Source of the DNA: Thauera sp.
GTDB taxonomy: Bacteria > Pseudomonadota > Gammaproteobacteria > Burkholderiales > Rhodocyclaceae
NCBI GenBank assembly: GCA_024235615.1
Contig: JACKMB010000001.1
Coordinates: forward strand, 1,237,326 to 1,301,325
Length of the DNA: 64,000 bases
Direction: 5' to 3'
How positions within the stretch are numbered: the stretch's first letter is position 1; each line of letters opens with the position of its first letter. The notes below the pieces were generated by a model, which saw only the letters and a program-made list of their open reading frames with translations, did no database searches and was not told the origin of the DNA. Both the position numbers and the translations under genes were made by a program. Positions 52,766 through 60,418 of the stretch are shown here, one piece after another.

Positions 52766-52776
52766 CCGCATGCAAA

Positions 52777-52799
52777 GAGCAAATTCAAGACCTGACCCC
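52777..52799 (+). other. Boundary element abutting the XRE antitoxin stop codon
   Basis: GAGC followed by AAATTCAAGACCTGACCCC. It begins 14 bases after a REP spacer and ends two bases before the minus-strand stop of the XRE gene. Confidence 0.8.
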
Positions 52800-52800
52800 A

Positions 52801-53136
52801 TCAATGCAGCGCCGCCAGCGCCGCCTCGGGGGCCTTGTCCAGCACCTTGAGCAGCGCTTTGGCCGCGCCGGTGGGGCTGCGCTTGCCCTGCTCCCAGTTA
52901 CGGATCGTCTCCACAGGCACGTCGATCCGCTCGGAAAACTCCGCCTGGCTCAAGCCCAGGCGCTTGCGAACGCGTCGTGCGAACTTGGCCGCGTCCTGCA
53001 TGGCATCGGCCTCGTCGGACGCCGCCTGCCTGGCGAGGTCCGCCTCGGTCGTGGCATCCACGCGGGCGGCATCGATGCGCCCGGTGGCCAGTGATTCGGG
53101 ACCGGCGGGATCAATCTTCACGCGTACGGTTTTCAT
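52801..53136 (-). CDS. XRE-family antitoxin of a BrnT-type module
   Basis: 111 residues. The N-terminus (MKTVRVKIDPAGPESLATGR) is a flexible region. The helix-turn-helix spans about residues 55-100: LGLSQAEFSERIDVPVETIR then NWEQGKRSPTG. It overlaps the upstream toxin gene by 26 bases and so is translated after it, as in BrnT/XRE pairs. It should bind the toxin and repress the operon. A shortened second copy exists at 54791. Confidence 0.88.
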   Translation of the reverse strand: MKTVRVKIDPAGPESLATGRIDAARVDATTEADLARQAASDEADAMQDAAKFARRVRKRLGLSQAEFSERIDVPVETIRNWEQGKRSPTGAAKALLKVLDKAPEAALAALH

Positions 53137-53410
53137 AGTCTCGGACCTCTCGCTGGTTGGCCTTACGTGCGGAAATGATGCGGATGGCGTCGCGCCTCGG
53201 CGTATAGACGATCACGAACAAGCGCTGTTCGATCCGGCCCATCACCTGAAAGCGCTCTTCACCATAACTGTGCCGGGTGTCGGCCTGGACCACGCGATCC
53301 GGATCGAAGAAGGCCCGGGCCGCATAGGCGAAATCGAAACCGCGCGCTTGAAAGCACGCCTCGCTCTTGGCCTCGTCCCATTCGAAATCCATGGGAAGAG
53401 TGTAGGTCAA
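53111..53410 (-). CDS. brnT: BrnT-family toxin (copy 1)
   Basis: 99 residues, or 93 from the internal Met of MDFEWDEAK, the usual start. BrnT motifs: FEWDEAKSEACFQARGFDF, RHSYGEERFQVMGRIEQRL, FVIVYTPRRDAIRIISARKA and NQREVRDYE. These are RelE-like ribonucleases that halt translation. Upstream (toward 53411-53490) a short leader and a REP follow. One residue differs from copy 2 (Asp here, Asn there, in FFDPxRVV). Confidence 0.9.
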   Translation of the reverse strand: MTYTLPMDFEWDEAKSEACFQARGFDFAYAARAFFDPDRVVQADTRHSYGEERFQVMGRIEQRLFVIVYTPRRDAIRIISARKANQREVRDYENRTRED

Positions 53411-53496
53411 TGGCCCACCGCCGGCAAACTCGGAAAGAAAGGGCCGGCGGAGCCGTGCGCGACCAGCGTTGGTGAAGGGCGTGACCGCCCTGTTCG

Positions 53497-53575
53497 CGGC
53501 TTGCGCCGCTCCTACAGGAACCCCGTCGCGCGGGATGTTGCGGCGGCAATGTAGGAGCGCCGCAAGGCGCGAATG
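53497..53575. repeat. REP pair of the GCAA-loop variant
   Basis: Type B minus with loop TTGC/GCAA (GCGGC-GCAA-GCCGC) and type A plus with loop GCAA (GCGCC-GCAA-GGCGC). It is followed by the truncated boundary element GAGCAAATTCAAG at 53595, then the PRTase gene. Confidence 0.85.
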
Positions 53576-53681
53576 CGGCGGCTCAGCCCAACATGAGCAA
53601 ATTCAAGCCCCCATCCAACCCACTACCACCTCCATTCCTACCCGTTTATCATTCTCCGCCACCCTTCTTCACAGCACCCCG

Positions 53682-54539
53682 ATGCTCCCCCGAAAAACGC
53701 CCCCTGCTCGACGGCAAGGGCATGACACCGAGGCCGCCGCGACCATTCGCACGCACCCCTTGCCGCATGCCGCAGACAAGCCTTGCTATCTCTACACGAA
53801 CGACGCCGCGCTCAAGGGGCACGCCGACTACAAAGCGGCGAAAGCCGGCAATGCCACCGCAGCAGGCCGCTTGCTGCGGGACCTCGCCGCCGACTTCATC
53901 AAAGACACCGCAAGACAATTCGGTGACAGCGTCCTTTTCGTCGCCCCCCATGCACGCGAAGCGAGCGGTGACAACGCCATCCCGCAGATGCTCGCCACCG
54001 CGTTGGCCATCGCATCCGGCGGGCGCGCGGACGAGAGCATCGTGCAGCGCGAGCGCGTCTTCCACACCGGCGCCGACCCGATGGAACGCATCAGCCTTCG
54101 CCCCCACTTTGACGGCCACGTCGAACCCAGCGCAAACTATGTACTCGTCGATGACGTCTCGACCATGGGAACGACGATCGCCGAACTGGGTCACTTCATC
54201 CAAAGCAAGGGCGGACAGGTCGGCGGCGTGGTACTGCTTGTCAACGCCAGCCGCACCGCACGGCTTCAGCCGCCCAAAGTAACCGTCCGCAAGATCCAGG
54301 AGCGCTACGGCCATGACATTGAAGCAATTTTTGGAATACAGCCGCAGGCGCTCACGGCCGACGAAGCCGGTTACCTCATCGGCTTCCGAACCGCTGACGA
54401 AATCCGAAATCGAGTCGCTAAGGCGCGACAAGAAACGCATCTCCGCCTACGCGCGAAAGGTATTCGCCGACTTCGCCCCCAAGGCCGACTGAGCCGGACG
54501 CTGAGGGCGATCGTTCGGTCATTGAAGCGCACGGCGTAG
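53682..54539 (+). CDS. Phosphoribosyltransferase-fold protein
   Basis: 285 residues. The PRPP-binding loop YVLVDDVSTMGTTIAELGHF is clear, preceded by VLFVAPHAREASGDNAIPQM and followed by GGVVLLVNASR. Flanking regions are family-specific, with a basic C-terminus (RLRAKGIRRLRPQGRLSRTL). Similar stand-alone PRTase-fold genes occur on mobile elements, but the substrate is unknown. I chose ATG 53682; no good ribosome site is visible. It is bounded by a boundary element on the left and a REP on the right. Confidence 0.7.
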   Translation: MLPRKTPPARRQGHDTEAAATIRTHPLPHAADKPCYLYTNDAALKGHADYKAAKAGNATAAGRLLRDLAADFIKDTARQFGDSVLFVAPHAREASGDNAIPQMLATALAIASGGRADESIVQRERVFHTGADPMERISLRPHFDGHVEPSANYVLVDDVSTMGTTIAELGHFIQSKGGQVGGVVLLVNASRTARLQPPKVTVRKIQERYGHDIEAIFGIQPQALTADEAGYLIGFRTADEIRNRVAKARQETHLRLRAKGIRRLRPQGRLSRTLRAIVRSLKRTA

Positions 54540-54595
54540 CGGTACCCACCTTTCGGGCCCGGAACAGCACCCTCTGCACGAATCGCGACGCCTCA

Positions 54596-54765
54596 TGTAG
54601 GAGCGCCGGCAGGCGCGAATTGGGCGGCGCCGCATGCGACCAGCGTCGGTGAGGGCGTAACCGCCCTAATCGCGGCTGCCGCCGCTCCTACATGAAAGAC
54701 ATCGCGGGGATGGCGGCGCAGCAAGCGCCGCGCCCATGTAGGAGCGCCGGCAGGCGCGAATTGGG
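54596..54765. repeat. REP block
   Basis: Type A plus (54597), type B minus (54668) and type A plus (54737), with the island-wide spacers. No gene in this gap. Confidence 0.9.
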
Positions 54766-54790
54766 CCGTGCCGCACGCAAATGAGCAAAT

Positions 54791-54910
54791 TCAAGACCTG
54801 ACCCCACCCGCCCCCTCCTCGGTCGTGGCATCCACGCGGGCGGCATCGATGCGCCCGGTGGCCAGTGATTCGGGACCGGCGGGATCAATCTTCACGCGTA
54901 CGGTTTTCAT
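54791..54910 (-). pseudogene. Truncated XRE antitoxin (copy 2)
   Basis: The first 31 codons match the intact antitoxin, then the gene jumps into EEGAGGVRS-stop. The boundary element (54783-54805) supplies GVRS and the stop. The whole helix-turn-helix is lost, so the adjacent BrnT copy 2 lacks a functional partner here and may rely on the intact antitoxin at 52801. Confidence 0.85.
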
Positions 54911-55350
54911 AGTCTCGGACCTCTCGCTGGTTGGCCTTACGTGCGGAAATGATGCGGATGGCGTCGCGCCTCGGCGTATAGACGATCACGAACAAGCGCT
55001 GTTCGATCCGGCCCATCACCTGAAAGCGCTCTTCACCATAACTGTGCCGGGTGTCGGCCTGGACCACTCGATTCGGATCGAAGAAGGCCCGGGCCGCATA
55101 GGCGAAATCGAAACCGCGCGCTTGAAAGCACGCCTCGCTCTTGGCCTCGTCCCATTCGAAATCCATGGGAAGAGTGTAGGTCAATGACCCACCGCCGGCA
55201 AACTCGGAAAGAAAGGGCCGGCGGAGCCGTGCGCGACCAGCGTTGGTGAAGGGCGTGCCCGACCGCCCTATCCGCGGCTTGCGCCGCTCCTACAGGAACA
55301 CCGTCGCGCGGAATGCTGTGACGGCAATGTAGGAGCGCCGGCAGGCGCGA
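54820..55350. repeat. Second copy of the BrnT segment (duplicate of about 53045-53580)
   Basis: Offset 1774 bases, nearly identical from the middle of the antitoxin to beyond the toxin and up to the REP on its right. The left junction is the boundary element and the right junction a REP hairpin. The few differences (for example CACGCGATCCGG versus CACTCGATTCGG) imply a recent event. Confidence 0.9.
54885..55184 (-). CDS. brnT: BrnT-family toxin (copy 2)
   Basis: 99 residues, one substitution away from copy 1 (Asn for Asp in FFDPNRVV). All BrnT motifs are intact, so it is probably active or neutralised in trans by the intact antitoxin. Its own antitoxin is truncated. Confidence 0.9.
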   Translation of the reverse strand: MTYTLPMDFEWDEAKSEACFQARGFDFAYAARAFFDPNRVVQADTRHSYGEERFQVMGRIEQRLFVIVYTPRRDAIRIISARKANQREVRDYENRTRED

Positions 55351-55396
55351 ACGCGGCCGCGCCGCCCGCGATCAAGCAAATTCAAGACCTGACCCC
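55270..55396. repeat. REP pair and boundary element before fic
   Basis: Type B minus in the GCAA form (55272), type A plus (55328), then the boundary element AAATTCAAGACCTGACCCC (55378-55396). The fic start is 49 bases further right. Confidence 0.85.
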
Positions 55397-55444
55397 CGCC
55401 ATAAATGCCCCGGAATCGGGCGTAATTGGGTGTACCATTGGTTC

Positions 55445-56494
55445 ATGCTTCGAACCGACACCCTCCAGATCACCACCGAAATCCTGGCGCTGATCGCCAG
55501 AATCGATGAGTTCAAAGGCGCTTGGCGTGCCTTGGGCACCCTTGCACCTGAGCGCCTTTCGGCCTTGCGCCGCGTGGCCACCATCGAGAGCATCGGCTCT
55601 TCCACACGGATCGAGGGCAGCAAGCTCAGCGACCGCGAGGTCGAGCGACTGCTGGCCAACCTGGAGATCAAGCGGTTCGACACGCGCGACGAGCAAGAGG
55701 TCGCCGGTTACGCCAAGGTGATGGAGGTGGTGTTCAGCGCCTGGCAGGACATCCCCTTCACCGAGAATTACATCAAGCAGCTGCACCAGATCCTGCTCCA
55801 GCACAGCGACAAGGATCACTGGCACCGGGGGCAGTACAAGACCAACACCAACAGCGTGGCTGCCTTCGACGAGCACGGCGAGCAGATCGGCATTGTGTTC
55901 CAGACGGCATCACCGTTCGATACGCCCCGGCTGATGACCGAGTTGATCGCTTGGGTCGATGCGCAGCGCGAGTCCAGGCTGCTGCATCCCCTGCTGATCG
56001 CTGCGATCTTCGTGGTGGTTTTTCTGGAGATTCACCCCTTCCAGGACGGCAATGGCCGGATCAGCCGCGCACTGACCACCTTGCTGCTATTGCAGTCGGG
56101 CTATGCCTACGTGCCGTACAGCTCGCTCGAGAGCGTAATCGAGTTCAACAAGGAGGCCTACTATCTGGCGCTGCGCCAGACACAGGGCACCATTCGAGCG
56201 GATGCGCCCAACTGGCAGCCGTGGCTGGCGTTCTTCCTGCGGTCCCTGGCAGAGCAGGTCCGGCGACTGGAGAAGAAGGTCGAGCGCGAAAAGCTCGTGC
56301 TGGCCAGCCTGCCGGAGCTGTCGTTGCAGATCGTGGAATTTGCTCGCGAGCATGGGCGCGTCACGATAGGCGATGTCATCAGGCTCACCGGCGCCAGCCG
56401 CAACACCTTGAAGGCGCACTTCCGCAAGCTCGTGGAGCGCGGACACCTTGGCCAGCAAGGTAGCGGCCGAGGCGTCTGGTACGAGTTGCGCTGA
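55445..56494 (+). CDS. Fic-domain protein with N-terminal inhibitory motif
   Basis: A 349-residue AMP-transferase (or related) enzyme. The Fic loop is HPFQDGNGR at 197-205. The inhibitory helix carries [S/T]xxxE[G/N] as STRIEG (53-58), so it is a class II Fic that inhibits itself. A C-terminal winged helix (about 300-349: GRVTIGDVIRLTGASRNTLK) suggests autoregulation. ATG 55445 has a weak ribosome site; an in-frame ATG lies at 55430. It lies in the toxin-antitoxin island between a boundary element and a REP block. Confidence 0.92.
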   Translation: MLRTDTLQITTEILALIARIDEFKGAWRALGTLAPERLSALRRVATIESIGSSTRIEGSKLSDREVERLLANLEIKRFDTRDEQEVAGYAKVMEVVFSAWQDIPFTENYIKQLHQILLQHSDKDHWHRGQYKTNTNSVAAFDEHGEQIGIVFQTASPFDTPRLMTELIAWVDAQRESRLLHPLLIAAIFVVVFLEIHPFQDGNGRISRALTTLLLLQSGYAYVPYSSLESVIEFNKEAYYLALRQTQGTIRADAPNWQPWLAFFLRSLAEQVRRLEKKVEREKLVLASLPELSLQIVEFAREHGRVTIGDVIRLTGASRNTLKAHFRKLVERGHLGQQGSGRGVWYELR

Positions 56495-56535
56495 TCACCC
56501 GGCGACCACCGCCGATGAGTGCGTAACCGCCCTGT

Positions 56536-56790
56536 TCGCGGCGGCCGCCGCTCCTACATGAAAGACATCGCATGGATCAGCGCGCCGACATCCCAGCGAG
56601 CGCCGCGCCCATGTAGGAGCGCCGGCAGGCGCGAATGGGGCAGTGCCGCATGCGGCCAGCGTCGGTGAGGGCGTGACCGCCCTGTTCGCGGCTGCCGCCG
56701 CTCCTACATGAAAACCATCGCGGTGATCAGCGCGCCGACATCCCAGCGAGCGCCGCACCCATGTAGGAGCGCCGGCAGGCGCGAATTGGG
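56536..56790. repeat. REP array after fic
   Basis: Type B minus, type A plus, type B minus, type A plus, with spacer GATCAGCGCGCCGACATCCCAGCGAGCGCC repeated twice. Islands spacers as elsewhere. Confidence 0.9.
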
Positions 56791-56807
56791 CCGTGTCGCA
56801 CGTAAAT

Positions 56808-56830
56808 GAGCAAATTCAAGACCTGACCCC
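56808..56830 (+). other. Boundary element overlapping the vapC 3' end
   Basis: GAG then CAAATTCAAGACCTGACCCC. It encodes the last residues and the stop of vapC on the minus strand (GVRS-stop), exactly as at 54783. Confidence 0.85.
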
Positions 56831-57229
56831 ATCCACCCAGTTCTCCAGCCGCAAGCCCTCGACGCGTTCGAACTCGCGCAGGTTGTTGGTCACCAGAACC
56901 AGGCCCTCGCTGCGCGCGTGGCCCGCGATATGCAGGTCATTCACCCCGATCGGCGTCCCCTTGCGCTCCAGGTCGGCGCGGATATCGCCGTAATGCGCGG
57001 CCGCCTTGGGGGTGTAGTCCAGCACCACCAGGCGCGACACGAAATCCTCGACCTGCGCCAGGTTGTGCGCCTTGCGCTCGCTCTTCTCGGCACCGTGGAT
57101 CAGCTCCGCCAGGGTCACCGCGCTGATGCACATCTGTCCCGCATGCTCGTTGAACACGCCCAGCATCTGCGGCGGGCGGCGCTTGATCACGTAGATCGCG
57201 ATGTTGGTGTCGAGCATGTACTTGAGCAT
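56816..57229 (-). CDS. vapC: VapC-family PIN-domain ribonuclease toxin
   Basis: 137 residues from ATG 57229. PIN acidic residues: D7 (MLDTNI), E42 (LAELIHG) and D98 (GVNDLHIAGHA), with VTNNLREF near 113-120. It cleaves RNA, often tRNA. The final residues GVRS and the stop come from the boundary element, so the natural C-terminus may have been replaced. The start overlaps the vapB stop (TGATG). Confidence 0.92.
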   Translation of the reverse strand: MLKYMLDTNIAIYVIKRRPPQMLGVFNEHAGQMCISAVTLAELIHGAEKSERKAHNLAQVEDFVSRLVVLDYTPKAAAHYGDIRADLERKGTPIGVNDLHIAGHARSEGLVLVTNNLREFERVEGLRLENWVDGVRS

Positions 57230-57468
57230 CAGAACGCCTCCCGCTCGCTCTGTTGCTGGCTGGCGCGCTCGGGCAGGAAATCCTCGGACACCCCCTCCGC
57301 GGCGGCGAAGAAGCTGTCCCAAGTCCTGTCCACCGGCGCAAGAATCCGCTCCACCCCGAGCACCCGCACCGCCACCTTGCGCACCTCCGGCGGAAACCGC
57401 GTCTCGGCCGGCAAGCGCACGGCCTGTGTGCGGTTGTTCTCGAAAATCGAACCGGTCGCAATGGTCAT
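57229..57468 (-). CDS. vapB: VapB-family antitoxin
   Basis: 79 residues from ATG 57468. The N-terminal AbrB-like fold has FENNRTQAVRLPAETRFPPE. The C-terminal tail (RTWDSFFAAAEGVSEDFLPE) is the usual toxin-wrapping region. The stop overlaps vapC. It neutralises VapC and represses the operon. Confidence 0.9.
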   Translation of the reverse strand: MTIATGSIFENNRTQAVRLPAETRFPPEVRKVAVRVLGVERILAPVDRTWDSFFAAAEGVSEDFLPERASQQQSEREAF

Positions 57469-57569
57469 CGTCAGTCTCCGTAATCGGCGCGGCGCGCTAT
57501 ACATCCATTGTATATAGCATCGATTCCAGCGCTGCGCTTTCGTTCGCGCAATCGACGCTTCACCGCTTG

Positions 57570-57800
57570 GTTCGCGGCTGCCGCCGCTCCTACATGAAAA
57601 CCGTCGCGCGGATCAGCGCGCAGGCGTCCCGGCAACCGCCGCGCCAATGTAGGAGCGCCGGCAGGCGCGAATTGGGCGGTCCGGCACGTGACCAGCGGCG
57701 GTGAGGGCGTGACCGCCCTGTTCGCGGCGGCCGCCGCTCCTACATGAACCGGCGCGGCTTTGATGGTGGTGGCAATTCTGTTCGCGGCGGCCGCCGCCGC
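57570..57800. repeat. REP block
   Basis: Type B minus, type A plus, then two GCGGC-GGCC-GCCGC variants (57722, 57781) whose loop differs from the type. The last hairpin touches the stop of the gene fragment at 57805. Confidence 0.88.
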
Positions 57801-57804
57801 TACA

Positions 57805-58011
57805 TCAGGCCAAGGCGGACACGATCGTGCTCGGCGCATCGGCCGGCGCGCCCAGCCAGTTCTGCAGCACCTCCAGCCGACGGCCCGGGCGCTGGATCCA
57901 CTCCGCGAAGTAGCCCTTGTTGCCCGGCGTCTACACCCCGATCACATCCGCCACCGAATACGGGTAGCGCGCCACCGCATCGAAAAAGCGATACGGCAGC
58001 CCGCGCCCCAT
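57805..58011 (-). pseudogene. Unrecognised gene fragment with an internal stop
   Basis: Reads MGRGLPYRFFDAVARYPYSV, ADVIGV, TAG stop, then TPGNKGYFAEWIQRPGRRLE and VLQNWLGAPADAP to a final stop. The text is protein-like but truncated and broken. It follows the DUF2281 gene by 19 bases, so it may be what remains of that gene's partner. I cannot name the family. Confidence 0.5.
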
Positions 58012-58030
58012 TCAAGGCAATCTTCGCGAC

Positions 58031-58261
58031 TCAATGCCACGCATCGCGCAGCCGCCGCTGAATCAGCTCCGGAGCACCCTGGAATGTTTCCGAACCCTCC
58101 AGGCCTCCGCACAAATCCAGTAGATCGAGCCCACCAGCTCCCGAGGCCGCCCTCGCATGCCGGGCCCGCAGGAACTCTGCAAAATCCAGCACCTCGCCCA
58201 GCAGTGGCTCTGGCAACGCCTGCGCAATCTCCAGCAATCGCTCGGTAGTGGTTGGCATCAT
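58031..58261 (-). CDS. DUF2281-type antitoxin
   Basis: 76 residues from the first of two ATGs, with GAGGAGC just upstream. TERLLEIAQALPEPLLGEVL and DFAEFLRARHA match small DUF2281 antitoxins of type II systems. The predicted partner gene directly downstream is only a broken fragment, so this looks like an orphan antitoxin. Confidence 0.75.
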   Translation of the reverse strand: MMPTTTERLLEIAQALPEPLLGEVLDFAEFLRARHARAASGAGGLDLLDLCGGLEGSETFQGAPELIQRRLRDAWH

Positions 58262-58365
58262 GAAGCTCCTCGCGTCGAGCCCGCCCCGCGGACTCACCGC
58301 ATGTTGATCCCTATCGCACACACGCACGCTCCGCACGAACCAGCAGCCCCAGCAACCGCCGCCCC

Positions 58366-58465
58366 AATGTAGGAGCGCCGGCAGGCGCGAATGCGGCCGC
58401 TCAACACGCGACCAACGTCGGCGAGCACCCAACCCCCCCGATTCGCGGCGGCCGCCGCTCCTACC
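58366..58465. repeat. REP pair
   Basis: Type A plus and a GCGGC-GGCC-GCCGC type B on minus, with spacer CGCGACCAACGTCGGCGAGCACC. It fills the gap between the DUF2281 gene and the HTH paralog B. Confidence 0.85.
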
Positions 58466-58497
58466 TTGTCCCGCGCCGCGACACGCCTGTCGTCGCC

Positions 58498-58881
58498 TCA
58501 CCGAAAGGGATCGACGAATGCCCTCGGCGCCGCCATCTCCCGCATCATCGCCATACGCCCACCCGCAAACTGTATCGCCTCGACGTCCACCACCGCCGCA
58601 CACAACAGATCGAGCAGAGTCTTTTCGTGAACGATCGGCGTCGTCAGTGCCGAGCCGGGCGGCGCGAACCCCGAGCGCTCCCAGTTCGCAGCCGCGAAGA
58701 AGAGCCGGTCCATACGCTTGCGCCGCGCCGCCATCGCGACAGGCTCTTCGCCCCTTTCAACAAGCGACTCGTGGCCCCCGACCCCACACACCTCCGCCAG
58801 ATGCACATCACTCAGCCCGAACACCCGCCCAATCAGATCCATCGCCACCGCCTCCGAAGACACACCCACAACGTCGGTCAC
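58498..58881 (-). CDS. HTH-containing protein B (short paralog of the gene at 60419)
   Basis: 127 residues. It aligns by eye with the C-terminal two-thirds of the protein at 60419: IGRVFGLSDVHLAEVCG (helix-turn-helix-like), SGFAPPGSALTTPIVHEKTL, LDLLCAAVVDVEAIQFAGG and VDPFR. The N-terminal domain of the larger paralog is absent. It begins five bases after the ATPase stop and so is in the same operon. It may be a regulator or antitoxin of the ATPase. Confidence 0.65.
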   Translation of the reverse strand: MTDVVGVSSEAVAMDLIGRVFGLSDVHLAEVCGVGGHESLVERGEEPVAMAARRKRMDRLFFAAANWERSGFAPPGSALTTPIVHEKTLLDLLCAAVVDVEAIQFAGGRMAMMREMAAPRAFVDPFR

Positions 58882-58885
58882 GCCC

Positions 58886-60256
58886 TCACCCTCCGAGTTC
58901 TGCCTGCAACCGGTAGATCTCTCGCGTCAGCGAAGCCAGCGGCTGATTGAACGTCTCCGCCGCAACCCCATACGGCGACACCTGCAGCGCTTGCACCGCG
59001 GAACCCGCATTCTTACGCCAGAACGCATGCACGCTCAGCGCCGAGGGGTCCAGCGTCTCGCCCGGCGTGTAACCAAGCTCCTCGCAAAGGCTCGCTCGCT
59101 CCGGATGTCCGTGCAGTTGCAGCAGGTTGTTGATCTGCTGGAACAAGGTATCGCCATGGGTCGTCGCCACCACGGGCAAGCCCGCGTTCGCCAGACGCAC
59201 CAGCGCACGTGCCATGGCGCGCTGGGCCTGCGGATGCAGGTGCGCCTCGGGCTCCTCGATAAAGAGCATCCGTGGCGACGGCTGCCGCTTTAGGAAATGC
59301 ACGAGCGCAGCCAGTTCCACAACGCGAGACGGACTGTGGCACATCGCCAGCTCGACGCCATCGACACCCGCCGGCCGATAGCGATATGCCGCCAAATCAC
59401 CGACCGGCACCTGCCGAATCTCCCCCTCCAGCAAGTGCGACTCGAGCCACAGCGCGGTATCGAAATAGAGCGCCCCCTGCTGGTGGTCAGGCGTGAAGCT
59501 CAGTGCCTGGAGGAACCGGGCTACCGGCAAGGCGAACTGGCCACTCCGCTCCAGCCCCGGATCGACATTACCCGGCGCATCACCCACAAGCGGGCGGAAG
59601 GCCACCATCAACCCGGCACGTGAAGCTGGCAGGAATACCGGCTCACCACCGACCGACGGCGCCACATCGGACGCGTCAAATGGCGCAGCGATCTCCCCCA
59701 GCACCAGTTTCCAGGTCACGTGGCAGACCATGCGGTACAGATCGTCGCCCTCGTCGGCATGGATCGCAAAATGAAGCCGATGCTCGCAGCCGGATCGCTG
59801 TCGCACATCCTCATCAGCCCCGAAGACCAAGCTTAGCGGCGTAGCGCGAGAATAGCCCACCACGCGCAAGTCACCGATCGACGGCACGCTAGTCCCGAAC
59901 ACCTGGCGAACCAGCCACTCCTTGCCCATCGACAACAGCTCGTTGAACCACTCGATGAACAAGCGCGTCTCGCGTTCGTCGAGCGCAACGCCCCCCTCAC
60001 CCGCATCTTCACGCCGCCCCTGCGCCCGACAACGACGCAGCGCCTCGACACAGTCCATATAGGCACGCGACACCCCAGGCCGCGATGGAAAGAGCTCCCA
60101 CCCGAGCGCCAGCACACCCCAAAGGAGGCTCGCCATCATGCCTTTGCCCGAGCCGTTCTCACCGACGAACAATGTCAGCGGTTTCAACGCGACATCCGCG
60201 CTCTCGAAGCCCGCAAAGCGCTCCACATGCAAGGTCCAGCGGTGATGCATCGCCAT
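58886..60256 (-). CDS. OLD/AAA-type ATPase
   Basis: A 456-residue SMC/ABC-like ATPase without a TOPRIM domain. Walker A is GENGSGKG (32-39) with Gly where Ser/Thr usually follows the lysine. The signature-like SPSRVVELAALVHFL is at 308-322, Walker B and D-loop MLFIEEPEAHLHP at 330-342, and the switch His at 367 (ATTHGD). The middle is family-specific (FNELLSMGKEWLVRQVFG). ATG 60256 follows GGAG. Similar ATPases are cores of phage-defence systems. Flanking HTH paralogs suggest a three-gene conflict module. Confidence 0.75.
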   Translation of the reverse strand: MAMHHRWTLHVERFAGFESADVALKPLTLFVGENGSGKGMMASLLWGVLALGWELFPSRPGVSRAYMDCVEALRRCRAQGRREDAGEGGVALDERETRLFIEWFNELLSMGKEWLVRQVFGTSVPSIGDLRVVGYSRATPLSLVFGADEDVRQRSGCEHRLHFAIHADEGDDLYRMVCHVTWKLVLGEIAAPFDASDVAPSVGGEPVFLPASRAGLMVAFRPLVGDAPGNVDPGLERSGQFALPVARFLQALSFTPDHQQGALYFDTALWLESHLLEGEIRQVPVGDLAAYRYRPAGVDGVELAMCHSPSRVVELAALVHFLKRQPSPRMLFIEEPEAHLHPQAQRAMARALVRLANAGLPVVATTHGDTLFQQINNLLQLHGHPERASLCEELGYTPGETLDPSALSVHAFWRKNAGSAVQALQVSPYGVAAETFNQPLASLTREIYRLQAELGG

Positions 60257-60315
60257 CGCGAAACTCCATCAATCGACGGGGCGGCGCTCAAGACTCCTCC
60301 CGCCCGCCCAGCCCC

Positions 60316-60418
60316 TGTAGGAGCGCCGGCAGGCGCGAATTCGGCCACACCGTACGCGACCACATCCACCGCCGGCGAGCGCGTAAGCGCCCTATTCGCG
60401 GCTGCCGCCGCTCCAACA
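60316..60418. repeat. REP pair inside the ATPase operon
   Basis: Type A plus and type B minus, between the ATPase gene and its upstream HTH paralog. It directly abuts the stop codon of the latter. Confidence 0.88.
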
